Assembly: GCA_048268845.1 (NCBI GenBank)
Contig: JBLWUQ010000002.1
Coordinates: 348,965-412,964 of the forward strand
Reading direction: 5' to 3'
Length of the DNA: 64,000 nucleotides
Origin: Muriiphilus sp048268845
GTDB lineage: Bacteria; Pseudomonadota; Alphaproteobacteria; Rhodobacterales; Rhodobacteraceae
Shown: piece after piece, positions 24,935 to 32,482 of the stretch
Layout of the letters: the number at the start of each line of letters is the position of its first letter
Position numbering within the stretch: the first letter of the stretch is position 1
The notes under the pieces: generated by a model
The model's database searches: none
What the model was told of the DNA's origin: nothing
What the model saw: only the letters and a program-made list of their open reading frames with translations
Position numbers and translations under genes: made by a program

Positions 24935-26689
24935 ATGGAATCTGGTTGGACCCGGCATCTGGTTGGGATGGCGGCGGGCGGCGCGGCGGCGCTGGCGGCA
25001 ACGCTGGCGACGGGGCAGGGGATTCCCTCGCCCTCCGCCGAAACGCTGGCAGCACAGTGGCAGGTCTACTCGGGCGACACCGTGCCCTCGGTGATCGAGT
25101 TCGCGCCGATGCGCGCGGTGCAGGAGGTGCCGACCGCGGATGGCGGCGCGCTGCGGCTGACCTCGCTCGCGCCGATGGTGAACCGCTGGTATCTGCTCGA
25201 GATCGTCCCGCCCGAAGGCCAGGGCCGGGTGCAGAGCTTTCATTTCGAGAACGCCGACGCCGAGACCTGGTGGCTGTCGCTCGAAGCAGGAGCCAATCCG
25301 GCGATCGCGATCGAGGGCAATGGCGGGCGCGAAACCTGCCGGCCCTGGGAGGGCGAGCCCTCGCAACTGGTCCGCGCGGCCTCGGGCGCGCTGCCCTATG
25401 CGCCGATTTGCGGCCAGAAGGTCTTTTTGCGCAACCAGGTATCCGGCAGCCGTACCAACCGCGAGGCGGTGTCGGATTTCCTGCGCAACAACGTGGTGTT
25501 CGGCGACAAGCTGGTGAACCTGATCAAGGGCACCTTCTTCGAGGATGCCTTCCTCGAGAACGCCACCACCGTGGATGACGGCGATACCGGCGCGGTCGTC
25601 GCGGCCCTTGGCACCGCCAACCTGTCGCGCCGGCCGATCATGCGCACCGCGATGGGCCTGCCGGTGACCGGTGGCGAGGGCGGCATGGAGGCCGGAAGCT
25701 GGTATTCGGTCGAGGGCCAGGACGGCGTGTTCGCCAGCGTCATGCAGCCGGGCATGGTGGCCGAAGACATCCTTGCGGAACGCAACGGCGCCAACTGGCT
25801 CGACGGGGTCGAGCAGAACGCCGATGTCTACCTCGTGGCCTTCGATCTTGGCCGGTTCGAGCTCGGCTATGAGCTGGGCACCGACCACCCCGGTGTCGGC
25901 TGGTCGTCGCGGCCGCAGCGCGGGGGCGGCGACTGGAACCTGCCGGGGCCGGACGGGTTCTCGACCGCCGCACCGCTGGTGCGCAACGGGATGCTCAGCC
26001 CGTCCCTGACCAGCCGCGTCGTCGCCGCCTTTGCCGGCGGCTTCAAGCGCGACCATGGCGCCTATCGCTTCTCGGATTACGCCGGGTTCAACCGCGGCCA
26101 CCATTACGGCTTCATTTCCAACGGCGTGACTTTCAGCCGGCTGATCGAGAACCTTGTCACGATCTATGTGCTCGACGACGGCTCCATCGGGATGAAGACC
26201 TGGACCGACGCCGACAACGAGATGATCCCGCGCATCCGCTATGCCCGTCAGAACGGCGTGTCGGTGGTGCGCCGCGACCCCGAGACCGGCAAGTCGGTGC
26301 CGGGCGACCGGGTCACGTCATGGGGCGGCGGCAACTGGTCGGGCTCGGCCGATGCGCAGTTGCGCACGCTGCGTTCGGGCGCCTGCCTGAAAACCTCGGG
26401 CGAGCGCAAGTTCCTGATCTACGCCTATTTTTCGTCCGTGACGCCCTCGGCGATGGCGCGCACCTTTCAGGCCTATGATTGCGACCATGCGATGCTGCTC
26501 GACATGAATTCGCCCGAGCTGACCTATCTCGCGGTCTACCGCAAGAACGCCTTGGGCGACGGGCTCGAGCCGATGCACCTCAGCCGCTACATGGCCGACA
26601 GCGATCCCTCGGACAACGACGGGCGCATCCCGCGTTTCGTCGGGTTTTCGGACAACCGGGACTTCTTCTATCTCTTGCGAAAGGAGTGA
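24935..26689 (+). CDS. Secreted protein, weak phosphodiester-glycosidase (NAGPA/DUF2233)-like
   Basis: A 584-residue protein from ATG 24935, with a hydrophobic Ala-rich N terminus that looks like a signal peptide. The C-terminal 200 residues resemble the NAGPA fold in order: FAGGFKRDHGAY, YGFISNGVTF, then a GACLKTSGERKFLIYA strand and HAMLLDMNSPELTYL in place of the usual NLDGGGS. The glycine-rich catalytic end is altered, so activity is uncertain. Residues 30-330 match nothing I recognise. It is followed after four bases by a formylglycine-enzyme-like gene, and both lie behind the polysaccharide kinase, so a role at the cell envelope is likely. Confidence 0.6.
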   Translation: MESGWTRHLVGMAAGGAAALAATLATGQGIPSPSAETLAAQWQVYSGDTVPSVIEFAPMRAVQEVPTADGGALRLTSLAPMVNRWYLLEIVPPEGQGRVQSFHFENADAETWWLSLEAGANPAIAIEGNGGRETCRPWEGEPSQLVRAASGALPYAPICGQKVFLRNQVSGSRTNREAVSDFLRNNVVFGDKLVNLIKGTFFEDAFLENATTVDDGDTGAVVAALGTANLSRRPIMRTAMGLPVTGGEGGMEAGSWYSVEGQDGVFASVMQPGMVAEDILAERNGANWLDGVEQNADVYLVAFDLGRFELGYELGTDHPGVGWSSRPQRGGGDWNLPGPDGFSTAAPLVRNGMLSPSLTSRVVAAFAGGFKRDHGAYRFSDYAGFNRGHHYGFISNGVTFSRLIENLVTIYVLDDGSIGMKTWTDADNEMIPRIRYARQNGVSVVRRDPETGKSVPGDRVTSWGGGNWSGSADAQLRTLRSGACLKTSGERKFLIYAYFSSVTPSAMARTFQAYDCDHAMLLDMNSPELTYLAVYRKNALGDGLEPMHLSRYMADSDPSDNDGRIPRFVGFSDNRDFFYLLRKE

Positions 26690-26693
26690 GGCG

Positions 26694-27677
26694 ATGCGTG
26701 GAGCGATAGCGGCCCTCGGGCTGGCACTGGGGTTGGCGCTGGCCGCCCCGGCCCAGGCACAGACCCTGGCCGAGAACAACGAGGCGATGTTCCGGCTGAT
26801 GCAGGAAAAGCGCGGCGTGACTGCCGCCCAGATTGCCAATATCCGGGCGATCTTCAACGCCTCCGGCATGGCCGGGCAGGGCAATCCCGCGATCACCCGC
26901 CACCCGATGACGCCCGCCGAGGCGCAGGCGCGACTGCCGCAGGATGCCTATCAATTCTACCGCAACGCGCAGTTCGAGCGGATCTGCGGGCGCAAATACA
27001 TGGCGCCGCTCTACGATCCGGCGACCCAGCGGCCCGAGGATGCCAAGGTCTGCATCGACATGTTCGAATACCCCAACGTGCCGCTGGCCTATCCGGTGAC
27101 CTGGATCAGCGCCCGCGAGGCGGCACTGGTCTGTGCCGCCGAAGGCAAGCGGATGGGCGATGCGCATGAATGGGAAGGGGCGGCCGCGGGCGCGCTGCTG
27201 GAACCCGACTACCGCTTCGACCTCGGATCGCACGGGGCGATGCGGGCCTGGCACAATGCCAAGTGGGGTCAGGCCAAGAACTGGACCTACGGGCCGCAAT
27301 GGCAGCGCGGCATCTGCGCCCAGGCCAGCCACAAATCGTCAAGCTGCAATGGCGGAAGCTGGACCGGCTGCGGCTCGAACACCTATCCGGTGGGGAGTTT
27401 TCCGAACTGCAAGTCCGCGCTGGGCGCCTACGACCTCGAGGGCAACGCCGCCGAGCACATGAACCTGCCGCTCGCGCCCGATCAGATGGCCAGCCGCGGC
27501 TCGACCAAGCTGGGCGTGACCGAGATGAAGGGAAGCTGGTTCATCTGGGATTCGGTGCGCGCACATGAGGAATGGGCCCGCTGGCGCGCGCCCTACTGGC
27601 ACGGCAGCCCGGTGATGTCGGCCGGCAGCCACCGCAACTATCACCTCGGGTTCAGGTGCTTTGCCGATGTGAAGTAG
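26694..27677 (+). CDS. Secreted formylglycine-generating-enzyme (FGE-sulfatase)-like protein
   Basis: A 327-residue exported protein: signal peptide ending near APAQAQ at about residue 23, then about 85 residues of spacer, then the SUMF1/FGE-sulfatase fold. Characteristic pieces are CIDMFEYPN, PVTWISAREAALVCAAEGKRM, DAHEWEGAA, GAYDLEGNAAEHMN and the closing NYHLGFRCF. The second copper-binding cysteine of true FGE is not evident, so this may be a binding or structural member of the family. It forms a two-gene unit with the NAGPA-like gene and ends at a terminator. Confidence 0.8.
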   Translation: MRGAIAALGLALGLALAAPAQAQTLAENNEAMFRLMQEKRGVTAAQIANIRAIFNASGMAGQGNPAITRHPMTPAEAQARLPQDAYQFYRNAQFERICGRKYMAPLYDPATQRPEDAKVCIDMFEYPNVPLAYPVTWISAREAALVCAAEGKRMGDAHEWEGAAAGALLEPDYRFDLGSHGAMRAWHNAKWGQAKNWTYGPQWQRGICAQASHKSSSCNGGSWTGCGSNTYPVGSFPNCKSALGAYDLEGNAAEHMNLPLAPDQMASRGSTKLGVTEMKGSWFIWDSVRAHEEWARWRAPYWHGSPVMSAGSHRNYHLGFRCFADVK

Positions 27678-27703
27678 GTCCAGCCAAGGCTGATGTAGAC
27701 TTG

Positions 27704-27735
27704 CGCGCCGGGGGAAACTCCGGCGCGTTTCGTTT
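27704..27735 (+). terminator. Terminator after the FGE-like gene
   Basis: Stem CGCGCCGG / CCGGCGCG with a short loop, then TTTCGTTT. It starts 26 bases after the stop. Confidence 0.82.
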
Positions 27736-27806
27736 ACTCCGGTCAGGCGCGGCGGGGGGCGCGATAACGCGCTGGGCATTCGAAGCGGCTCGCGTCGCAA
27801 CCCAAG

Positions 27807-27838
27807 GAAAAGACCGCCACGGCAGCGCCGGGCGGTCC
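27807..27838 (-). terminator. Terminator downstream of the minus-strand gene at 27864
   Basis: On the minus strand a seven-base-pair stem (GACCGCC / GGCGGTC) around a GC-rich loop is followed by TTTT. Together with the plus-strand terminator it separates two convergent units. Confidence 0.72.
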
Positions 27839-27863
27839 TGTTCTTGTCCGATGTGTCGACAGA

Positions 27864-29582
27864 TCAGCGCGAGGCGATGCGGATCACCGGGCCCGGCAGC
27901 GGGCCGTCGCTGTTGAGCAGATAGGCATAGCGGCCCGAGCCCAGCAGTTCGTCGATGTCGACCGCCTTGCCGTTCAGATAGGCGGTGCGGCTGACCAGCC
28001 GGATGCCGTGGCTGTAATCGGCATAGCTGGCCCCGTGCACGGTCGAAACCGGCTGGATCGGGTTGCCGGCAGCGCGGTGCCAGCCGTAGATCGCGACGCG
28101 TCCGGGGTTCGAGGCCATGCGGCTGGCCATCACCACGTCCTTCTTGTGGCCCGAGATCAGGCCGCCGCGGCCCTGACGCTGGCCTTCGATGGTGGCGTTG
28201 TGGCGCAGGAAATACGCGGTCGATGACATCTGCGGGCCGGGTTGCATCGGCGACGGGCTGAGGCGCACCCGTGCCTGGGCATAGATCGCGTCGACCATGC
28301 GCGGTGTCGGCAGGGTCATGCCAAACTGACCGGCGATGGCGGCGGCGGCGGGCAGGCCCAGCGGCACGCGGACGAAATCGTTGTCCGACCCGAGGGCGAG
28401 ATAGTCGGGCGTCACGCAGATGACGATCTGGGTCGGGGCGCCGCGCGCGTCCTGGCCCTGGAACACCACCGGCTCAAGCTGGTGCAGGAAGCCCGGCATG
28501 TTGCCGCGCGCCAGCTCGTTGATGATGCGGTTGTCGCGGTCGCCGCCCGAGGTGTTGGCGATGGCGGCGAAGAAGGCCGATCCGGCGAGCGCCGAGGATG
28601 AACGCCCCGGCATCGCGCGGGCATGGTTGCGCCCGCAACTGTCGCCTGCGATGCGCGGCAGGGCGCGGCCGGCGGCGGCGGGGATCACCTGCGCGGCGGG
28701 CGCGGCGGCTGCCGGGGCAGGCGCGGGCGCGGGTGCCGCAACGGCGATGCGCAGATTGGCGGGCCGGGGCTCGGGCCGGAGCGATGTCAGCACCGCCAGC
28801 GCGGTCGGCGCATGCGGATCGACGGGTGTCGCGATGGCAGCCGGCAGCGTTTCAGGCCGCGGTTCGGGCCGCAGGTCCGGGGTCAGGTCGATGTCGGTGG
28901 TGAGCGCCGCCATCTCGATCGTCGCATCCGGCGCGGCGGGCGCCGGCGTGTCGGCGCGGCCATAGGCCAGCGTCGCGGGCGCAAGGCTCGCGGAGGTGCC
29001 GGTGCTCAGCGCGGCGAGCGCGGCGGGGGTTGCGGCCTCGATCAGGCGGCCGGGCAGGCCGACCAGTTCGGCCAGCGCCGTATCGGGAAGCGGTTCGGCG
29101 CGTTCATCGAGCGGCAAGGTGGGCGAGGACATGGAAAAGAACACGATGTCACCCCCGAGATTGCGGTTGGGCCTGGCGGCGGCGGGCAGGGTGTCATCCC
29201 ACTCGTCCGCGTCCAGCGTCGCGGTGCGCAGGTCGGGCACGATGCCCAGTTCCTCGGGCACGCCGAACCAGCTTGGCGAGGGCAGATCGGCGGCCAGCGC
29301 CGGGGTCCGGTCGTTCGGGTCCACGCCGAAGGTCCGCTTGGTATAGAGGATGAACTCCGGCTCGGCCTCGGCGATCACCACGGGGGCCGGTTGCGGCACG
29401 GGCGCGGCGGGCTCTTCGAACGTGGCGAGGTAGCCGGGGTAGAGCCTGTCGACCGCCAGATAGCTGGCGGTGGCGGAGACGGCGAGCACCGCCATTGCAC
29501 CGGTCGCGCCAAACGCCATCCGGCGCAGGGGCCATGGGCGGGCGGATGCGGTCTTCACTGTTTTCTGAGCTTTTCGGATCAT
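27864..29582 (-). CDS. Membrane-anchored protein of unknown function
   Basis: A 572-residue protein with a basic N terminus and one membrane helix (about residues 22-45), then a long Pro/Ala/Glu-rich low-complexity region to about residue 310. A folded C-terminal domain of about 240 residues follows. It contains CVTPDYLALGSDNDFVRVPL, ISGHKKDVVMASRM, VAIYGWHRAAGNPIQPVS and YADYSHGIRLVSRTAYLNG. The histidine-rich HKK..., GWH... and YSHG segments look like an active or metal site and may be an enzyme domain facing the periplasm. I do not recognise the family by name. It is a monocistronic gene with its own terminator. Confidence 0.7.
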   Translation of the reverse strand: MIRKAQKTVKTASARPWPLRRMAFGATGAMAVLAVSATASYLAVDRLYPGYLATFEEPAAPVPQPAPVVIAEAEPEFILYTKRTFGVDPNDRTPALAADLPSPSWFGVPEELGIVPDLRTATLDADEWDDTLPAAARPNRNLGGDIVFFSMSSPTLPLDERAEPLPDTALAELVGLPGRLIEAATPAALAALSTGTSASLAPATLAYGRADTPAPAAPDATIEMAALTTDIDLTPDLRPEPRPETLPAAIATPVDPHAPTALAVLTSLRPEPRPANLRIAVAAPAPAPAPAAAAPAAQVIPAAAGRALPRIAGDSCGRNHARAMPGRSSSALAGSAFFAAIANTSGGDRDNRIINELARGNMPGFLHQLEPVVFQGQDARGAPTQIVICVTPDYLALGSDNDFVRVPLGLPAAAAIAGQFGMTLPTPRMVDAIYAQARVRLSPSPMQPGPQMSSTAYFLRHNATIEGQRQGRGGLISGHKKDVVMASRMASNPGRVAIYGWHRAAGNPIQPVSTVHGASYADYSHGIRLVSRTAYLNGKAVDIDELLGSGRYAYLLNSDGPLPGPVIRIASR

Positions 29583-29757
29583 GTCCGCGCTCGTATCCCC
29601 TCATTCTTAAGAACACAATAATGCCACTTTCGCGCAACGGGCAGGTTTTTGCGTGGTGCGCGGATATCCGCCTCAAACCGGGCCGAATCCGGCGAAATCG
29701 GGCATCGAACTGCGGCAGGGGGTCGCGCAAGGCCGGTTTTCGGCGTGGTTTTGCCCC

Positions 29758-30984
29758 TCAGGCGAAAATGGCCACGGCAAAGAGAACGGCCATCGCGACG
29801 CCGGAAATGCGACTCACCCGGTCGCTCAGCGCGAAAACCACCGGGTCCTGATCGACGAGGCCCCGATGCGCCAACAACACGATTCGGCTGACCCAGAACA
29901 GGAGCACGAGGCAGATGCCCCAGAGAACCATCGGCTGGTCGTATTGCGCGCGCACCTCGGGACTGTCGAGATAGAGCGCCAGCACCAGCACTGCGAGGAA
30001 CCCCGCCGAGGTCGCGATCATCGCGACGATCGGGCGGTCCTCGACGATATAGGCGCGTCCGGCGGCGGCCTTCACCCCGGCGCGGGCGTCGAGATCGACC
30101 AGTTCGGCCAGCCGCTTGATCGCCGCCAGCGACAGGAACAGGAACACCGAGAAGGTCAGGAGCCAGACCGAGGGCATGATGCCGGTCGCGGCCGCCCCGG
30201 CGACGATGCGCATGGTATAGAGCATTGCCAGAACGATGATGTCGACCGCCAGAAGCCCCTTGAGCTTCATCGAATAGGCGGTGGTCAGCAGGAAATAGAT
30301 GCCAAGCGCCGCGACCAGTGCGGGCGACACCAGCGCGGCCACCGCGAACCCGGCGCCAACCAGCACCGCCAGCATCGGCAGCCCGAAGCGCATCGGCAGC
30401 GCGCCCGAGGCGAAAGGGCGATTGCGCTTGGTCGGGTGGCGGCGGTCGGCGGCAAGGTCGGTCAGATCGTTCAGCACATAGACGCCCGAGGCGATGAGGC
30501 CGAAGGCGACAAAGGCCAGCGTGGCCCAGCCCAGTGAGGTCGCATCGAAGGCATGGGCGGCGATCAGCGGCAGGAACACCAGCACGTTCTTGACCCACTG
30601 ATGCGGCCGTAACTGACGCAGGATCGTCGGCATCAGCGGCGGGCGCGGGGCAGGGGCGGCATCCGGCGCGGGCGCGCGGCCCGGCTGGATGTCGTCGATG
30701 CAGTCAAGCCGCGCCGCCATGGCGGCGGCGATCTCAGGCGCGCCGCTGTCGGCGAGGATGACGGCGCGGCCCTCGGCGCGGGCCGTTTCGCAAGCCGCGC
30801 GGATGGCGGGGTCGAGCGGCAGGCGGGCGGCATCGGGCCCGGCCGTGCCGCTGTGACCAAACAGCGCGCGCCAATCGTCTCCGACCGCGCCCCAGAACCG
30901 CTCGGCCCGCAGGTTGCCGCGCATGAGGTCGCGGTCGAGATCGACGATCAGGGGTGGTGCGGTCTTGCGCGGGGAAGTGTCCAA
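29758..30984 (-). CDS. UbiA-family prenyltransferase with truncated, degenerate HAD domain
   Basis: Resembles decaprenyl-phosphate phosphoribosyltransferase-type proteins. The chosen start is TTG 30984, behind a GGAG site, because it is the best way to include the N-terminal HAD remnant; ATG codons lie only inside that domain. The HAD part (about 110 residues) has DLDRDLMRGN where an active enzyme has DxDGT, and it lacks much of the fold. The UbiA part is intact: HQWVKNVLVFLPL, NDLTDLAADRRHP and YSMKLK, with eight or more hydrophobic helices. A full-length paralogue lies at 49804. It is expected to attach a phosphoribosyl or prenyl group at the inner membrane. The start is uncertain. Confidence 0.78.
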   Translation of the reverse strand: MDTSPRKTAPPLIVDLDRDLMRGNLRAERFWGAVGDDWRALFGHSGTAGPDAARLPLDPAIRAACETARAEGRAVILADSGAPEIAAAMAARLDCIDDIQPGRAPAPDAAPAPRPPLMPTILRQLRPHQWVKNVLVFLPLIAAHAFDATSLGWATLAFVAFGLIASGVYVLNDLTDLAADRRHPTKRNRPFASGALPMRFGLPMLAVLVGAGFAVAALVSPALVAALGIYFLLTTAYSMKLKGLLAVDIIVLAMLYTMRIVAGAAATGIMPSVWLLTFSVFLFLSLAAIKRLAELVDLDARAGVKAAAGRAYIVEDRPIVAMIATSAGFLAVLVLALYLDSPEVRAQYDQPMVLWGICLVLLFWVSRIVLLAHRGLVDQDPVVFALSDRVSRISGVAMAVLFAVAIFA

Positions 30985-31149
30985 GGCGGGGCTCCGGTGG
31001 TCCTGATCGTTGCGTTCCGGGCACCTTGCCCGCTCGGAGGCAGCATGACAATCGGCTCTTGCGCCAAGGGCTTGGGTTGCGGCGGGCTGTAGACTCATGG
31101 CCACGCGCGGGCTAGCAATTGGGTGTGTTTCAAGAAGGGGATGGTTGCG

Positions 31150-32475
31150 GTGAACGTGTTTGGGAAAATGCTCGTGCTGGCGCTGGGTCTGCCCGCTGCC
31201 GGATTGGCGCAGACCGTCGGGACAACGACGGATGCAGCACTCGGGGCCAGTCTGGCAGAGCAGGGCGGGATGGACCAGAACGCGGACGCCGAGATGGCTA
31301 CGCCGGTGCAGATCCCGCCGGCAGGGCCACCCCCTGACGGCGATCCGGCGCAGGCCGGCGATGCGGCTGACGCGGTGCCGTTTGTCGGCGCTGATGGCGC
31401 GGACAGCCCGGCCGCGCCGGATGCTGCGGCCACAGGCGCGGGTGAGGCGGAGGTTGCCGCCGACGCTGCCGCGCAGGCCGAACCCGATCCGCTGGCGCAG
31501 GCGGCGGCGGAATGTCTTGCGATTGCCGGGCCAGCCGACGCGGGCGTGCCTGCGGCGGCGGTCGATGTCGCCTCGCAAAAGGCGACGCTGGCGCGCGCGG
31601 CGCCTTTCTGCAACGAGGCGGCAACCGCCGAGGATGCCGACCCCGAGGTGCTGTTTCATGCCGCCACGATCGCGCGCGCGGAGGGCGATGCGCAGGCGAT
31701 GTTCGACCTTCTGACCCGTGCCGCCGAGGGCGGGCTGGGCGCGGCCGAGACCCGGCTGGGCGATGCCTTCCTGTTCGCCGTGGCACCGGGCGGGCAGGAC
31801 ATCGCCAAGGCCGTCGAACACTACCGGGCCGCCGCCGATCTGGGCGATGCGGCGGGAACGACGACGCTGGCACTGCTCTATCAGGTCGAGCAGGGCGTGC
31901 CGCGCGACACTGGCCGGATGCTCGAGCTGATGACCCGCGCCGCCGATCAGGGCTATCACTTCGCGCAGTACCGGCTGGCGCAGATCTATCACAAGGGCGA
32001 GGGCATTCCGGGTCGCGCCGATGCAGCGCTTGGCGTGCCCGACATGGGCAAGGCGCTGGCCTATTACGCCAAGGCGGCGGATGCGGGCAACCTCGACGCG
32101 GCGCTGGCGCTGTCGGCGCTCTATTCCGACCCGAATTCCGGGTTGTCGGATGACCCCGAGGAACAGGTGCGCCTGACCCGGATCGTGTCGCGCACCGGCT
32201 ATGCCCCGGCCATCGCGCGGATGGGAGTGTTCTATGAAACCGGGCGCGGCGTCGACTACAACCCGGCGATCGCGGCGGGGCTTTACGCCAAGGCGATGGA
32301 AAGCGGCGATATCGCGTTCGAGCAGTTGCGTATCGGCGCACCGGCGGGATGGGACAATGCCACCGCGATGGAGTTCCAGAAGATCCTGATCGCGCGCGGG
32401 CTTTATGCTGGCCCGCTCGACGCCATCATCGGGCCGGGCACGGCGGCAGGCGCGCGCGGACTGGCGGCGGAGTAG
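31150..32475 (+). CDS. Secreted Sel1-repeat protein with C-terminal peptidoglycan-binding-like segment
   Basis: A protein of about 441 residues. GTG 31150 is preferred over ATG 31141 because the GAAGGGG site then has normal spacing; with the ATG it would touch the start. A signal peptide (LVLALGLPAAGLAQ) is followed by an Ala/Pro/Asp-rich stretch of about 110 residues and then Sel1-type alpha-alpha repeats, for example DMGKALAYYAKAADAGNLDAA and YNPAIAAGLYAKAMESGD. The end, ARGLYAGPLDAIIGPGT, looks like half of a peptidoglycan-binding domain. Such proteins usually act as envelope scaffolds. It is divergent from the UbiA gene. Confidence 0.8.
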   Translation: MNVFGKMLVLALGLPAAGLAQTVGTTTDAALGASLAEQGGMDQNADAEMATPVQIPPAGPPPDGDPAQAGDAADAVPFVGADGADSPAAPDAAATGAGEAEVAADAAAQAEPDPLAQAAAECLAIAGPADAGVPAAAVDVASQKATLARAAPFCNEAATAEDADPEVLFHAATIARAEGDAQAMFDLLTRAAEGGLGAAETRLGDAFLFAVAPGGQDIAKAVEHYRAAADLGDAAGTTTLALLYQVEQGVPRDTGRMLELMTRAADQGYHFAQYRLAQIYHKGEGIPGRADAALGVPDMGKALAYYAKAADAGNLDAALALSALYSDPNSGLSDDPEEQVRLTRIVSRTGYAPAIARMGVFYETGRGVDYNPAIAAGLYAKAMESGDIAFEQLRIGAPAGWDNATAMEFQKILIARGLYAGPLDAIIGPGTAAGARGLAAE

Positions 32476-32482
32476 CGCGCCG

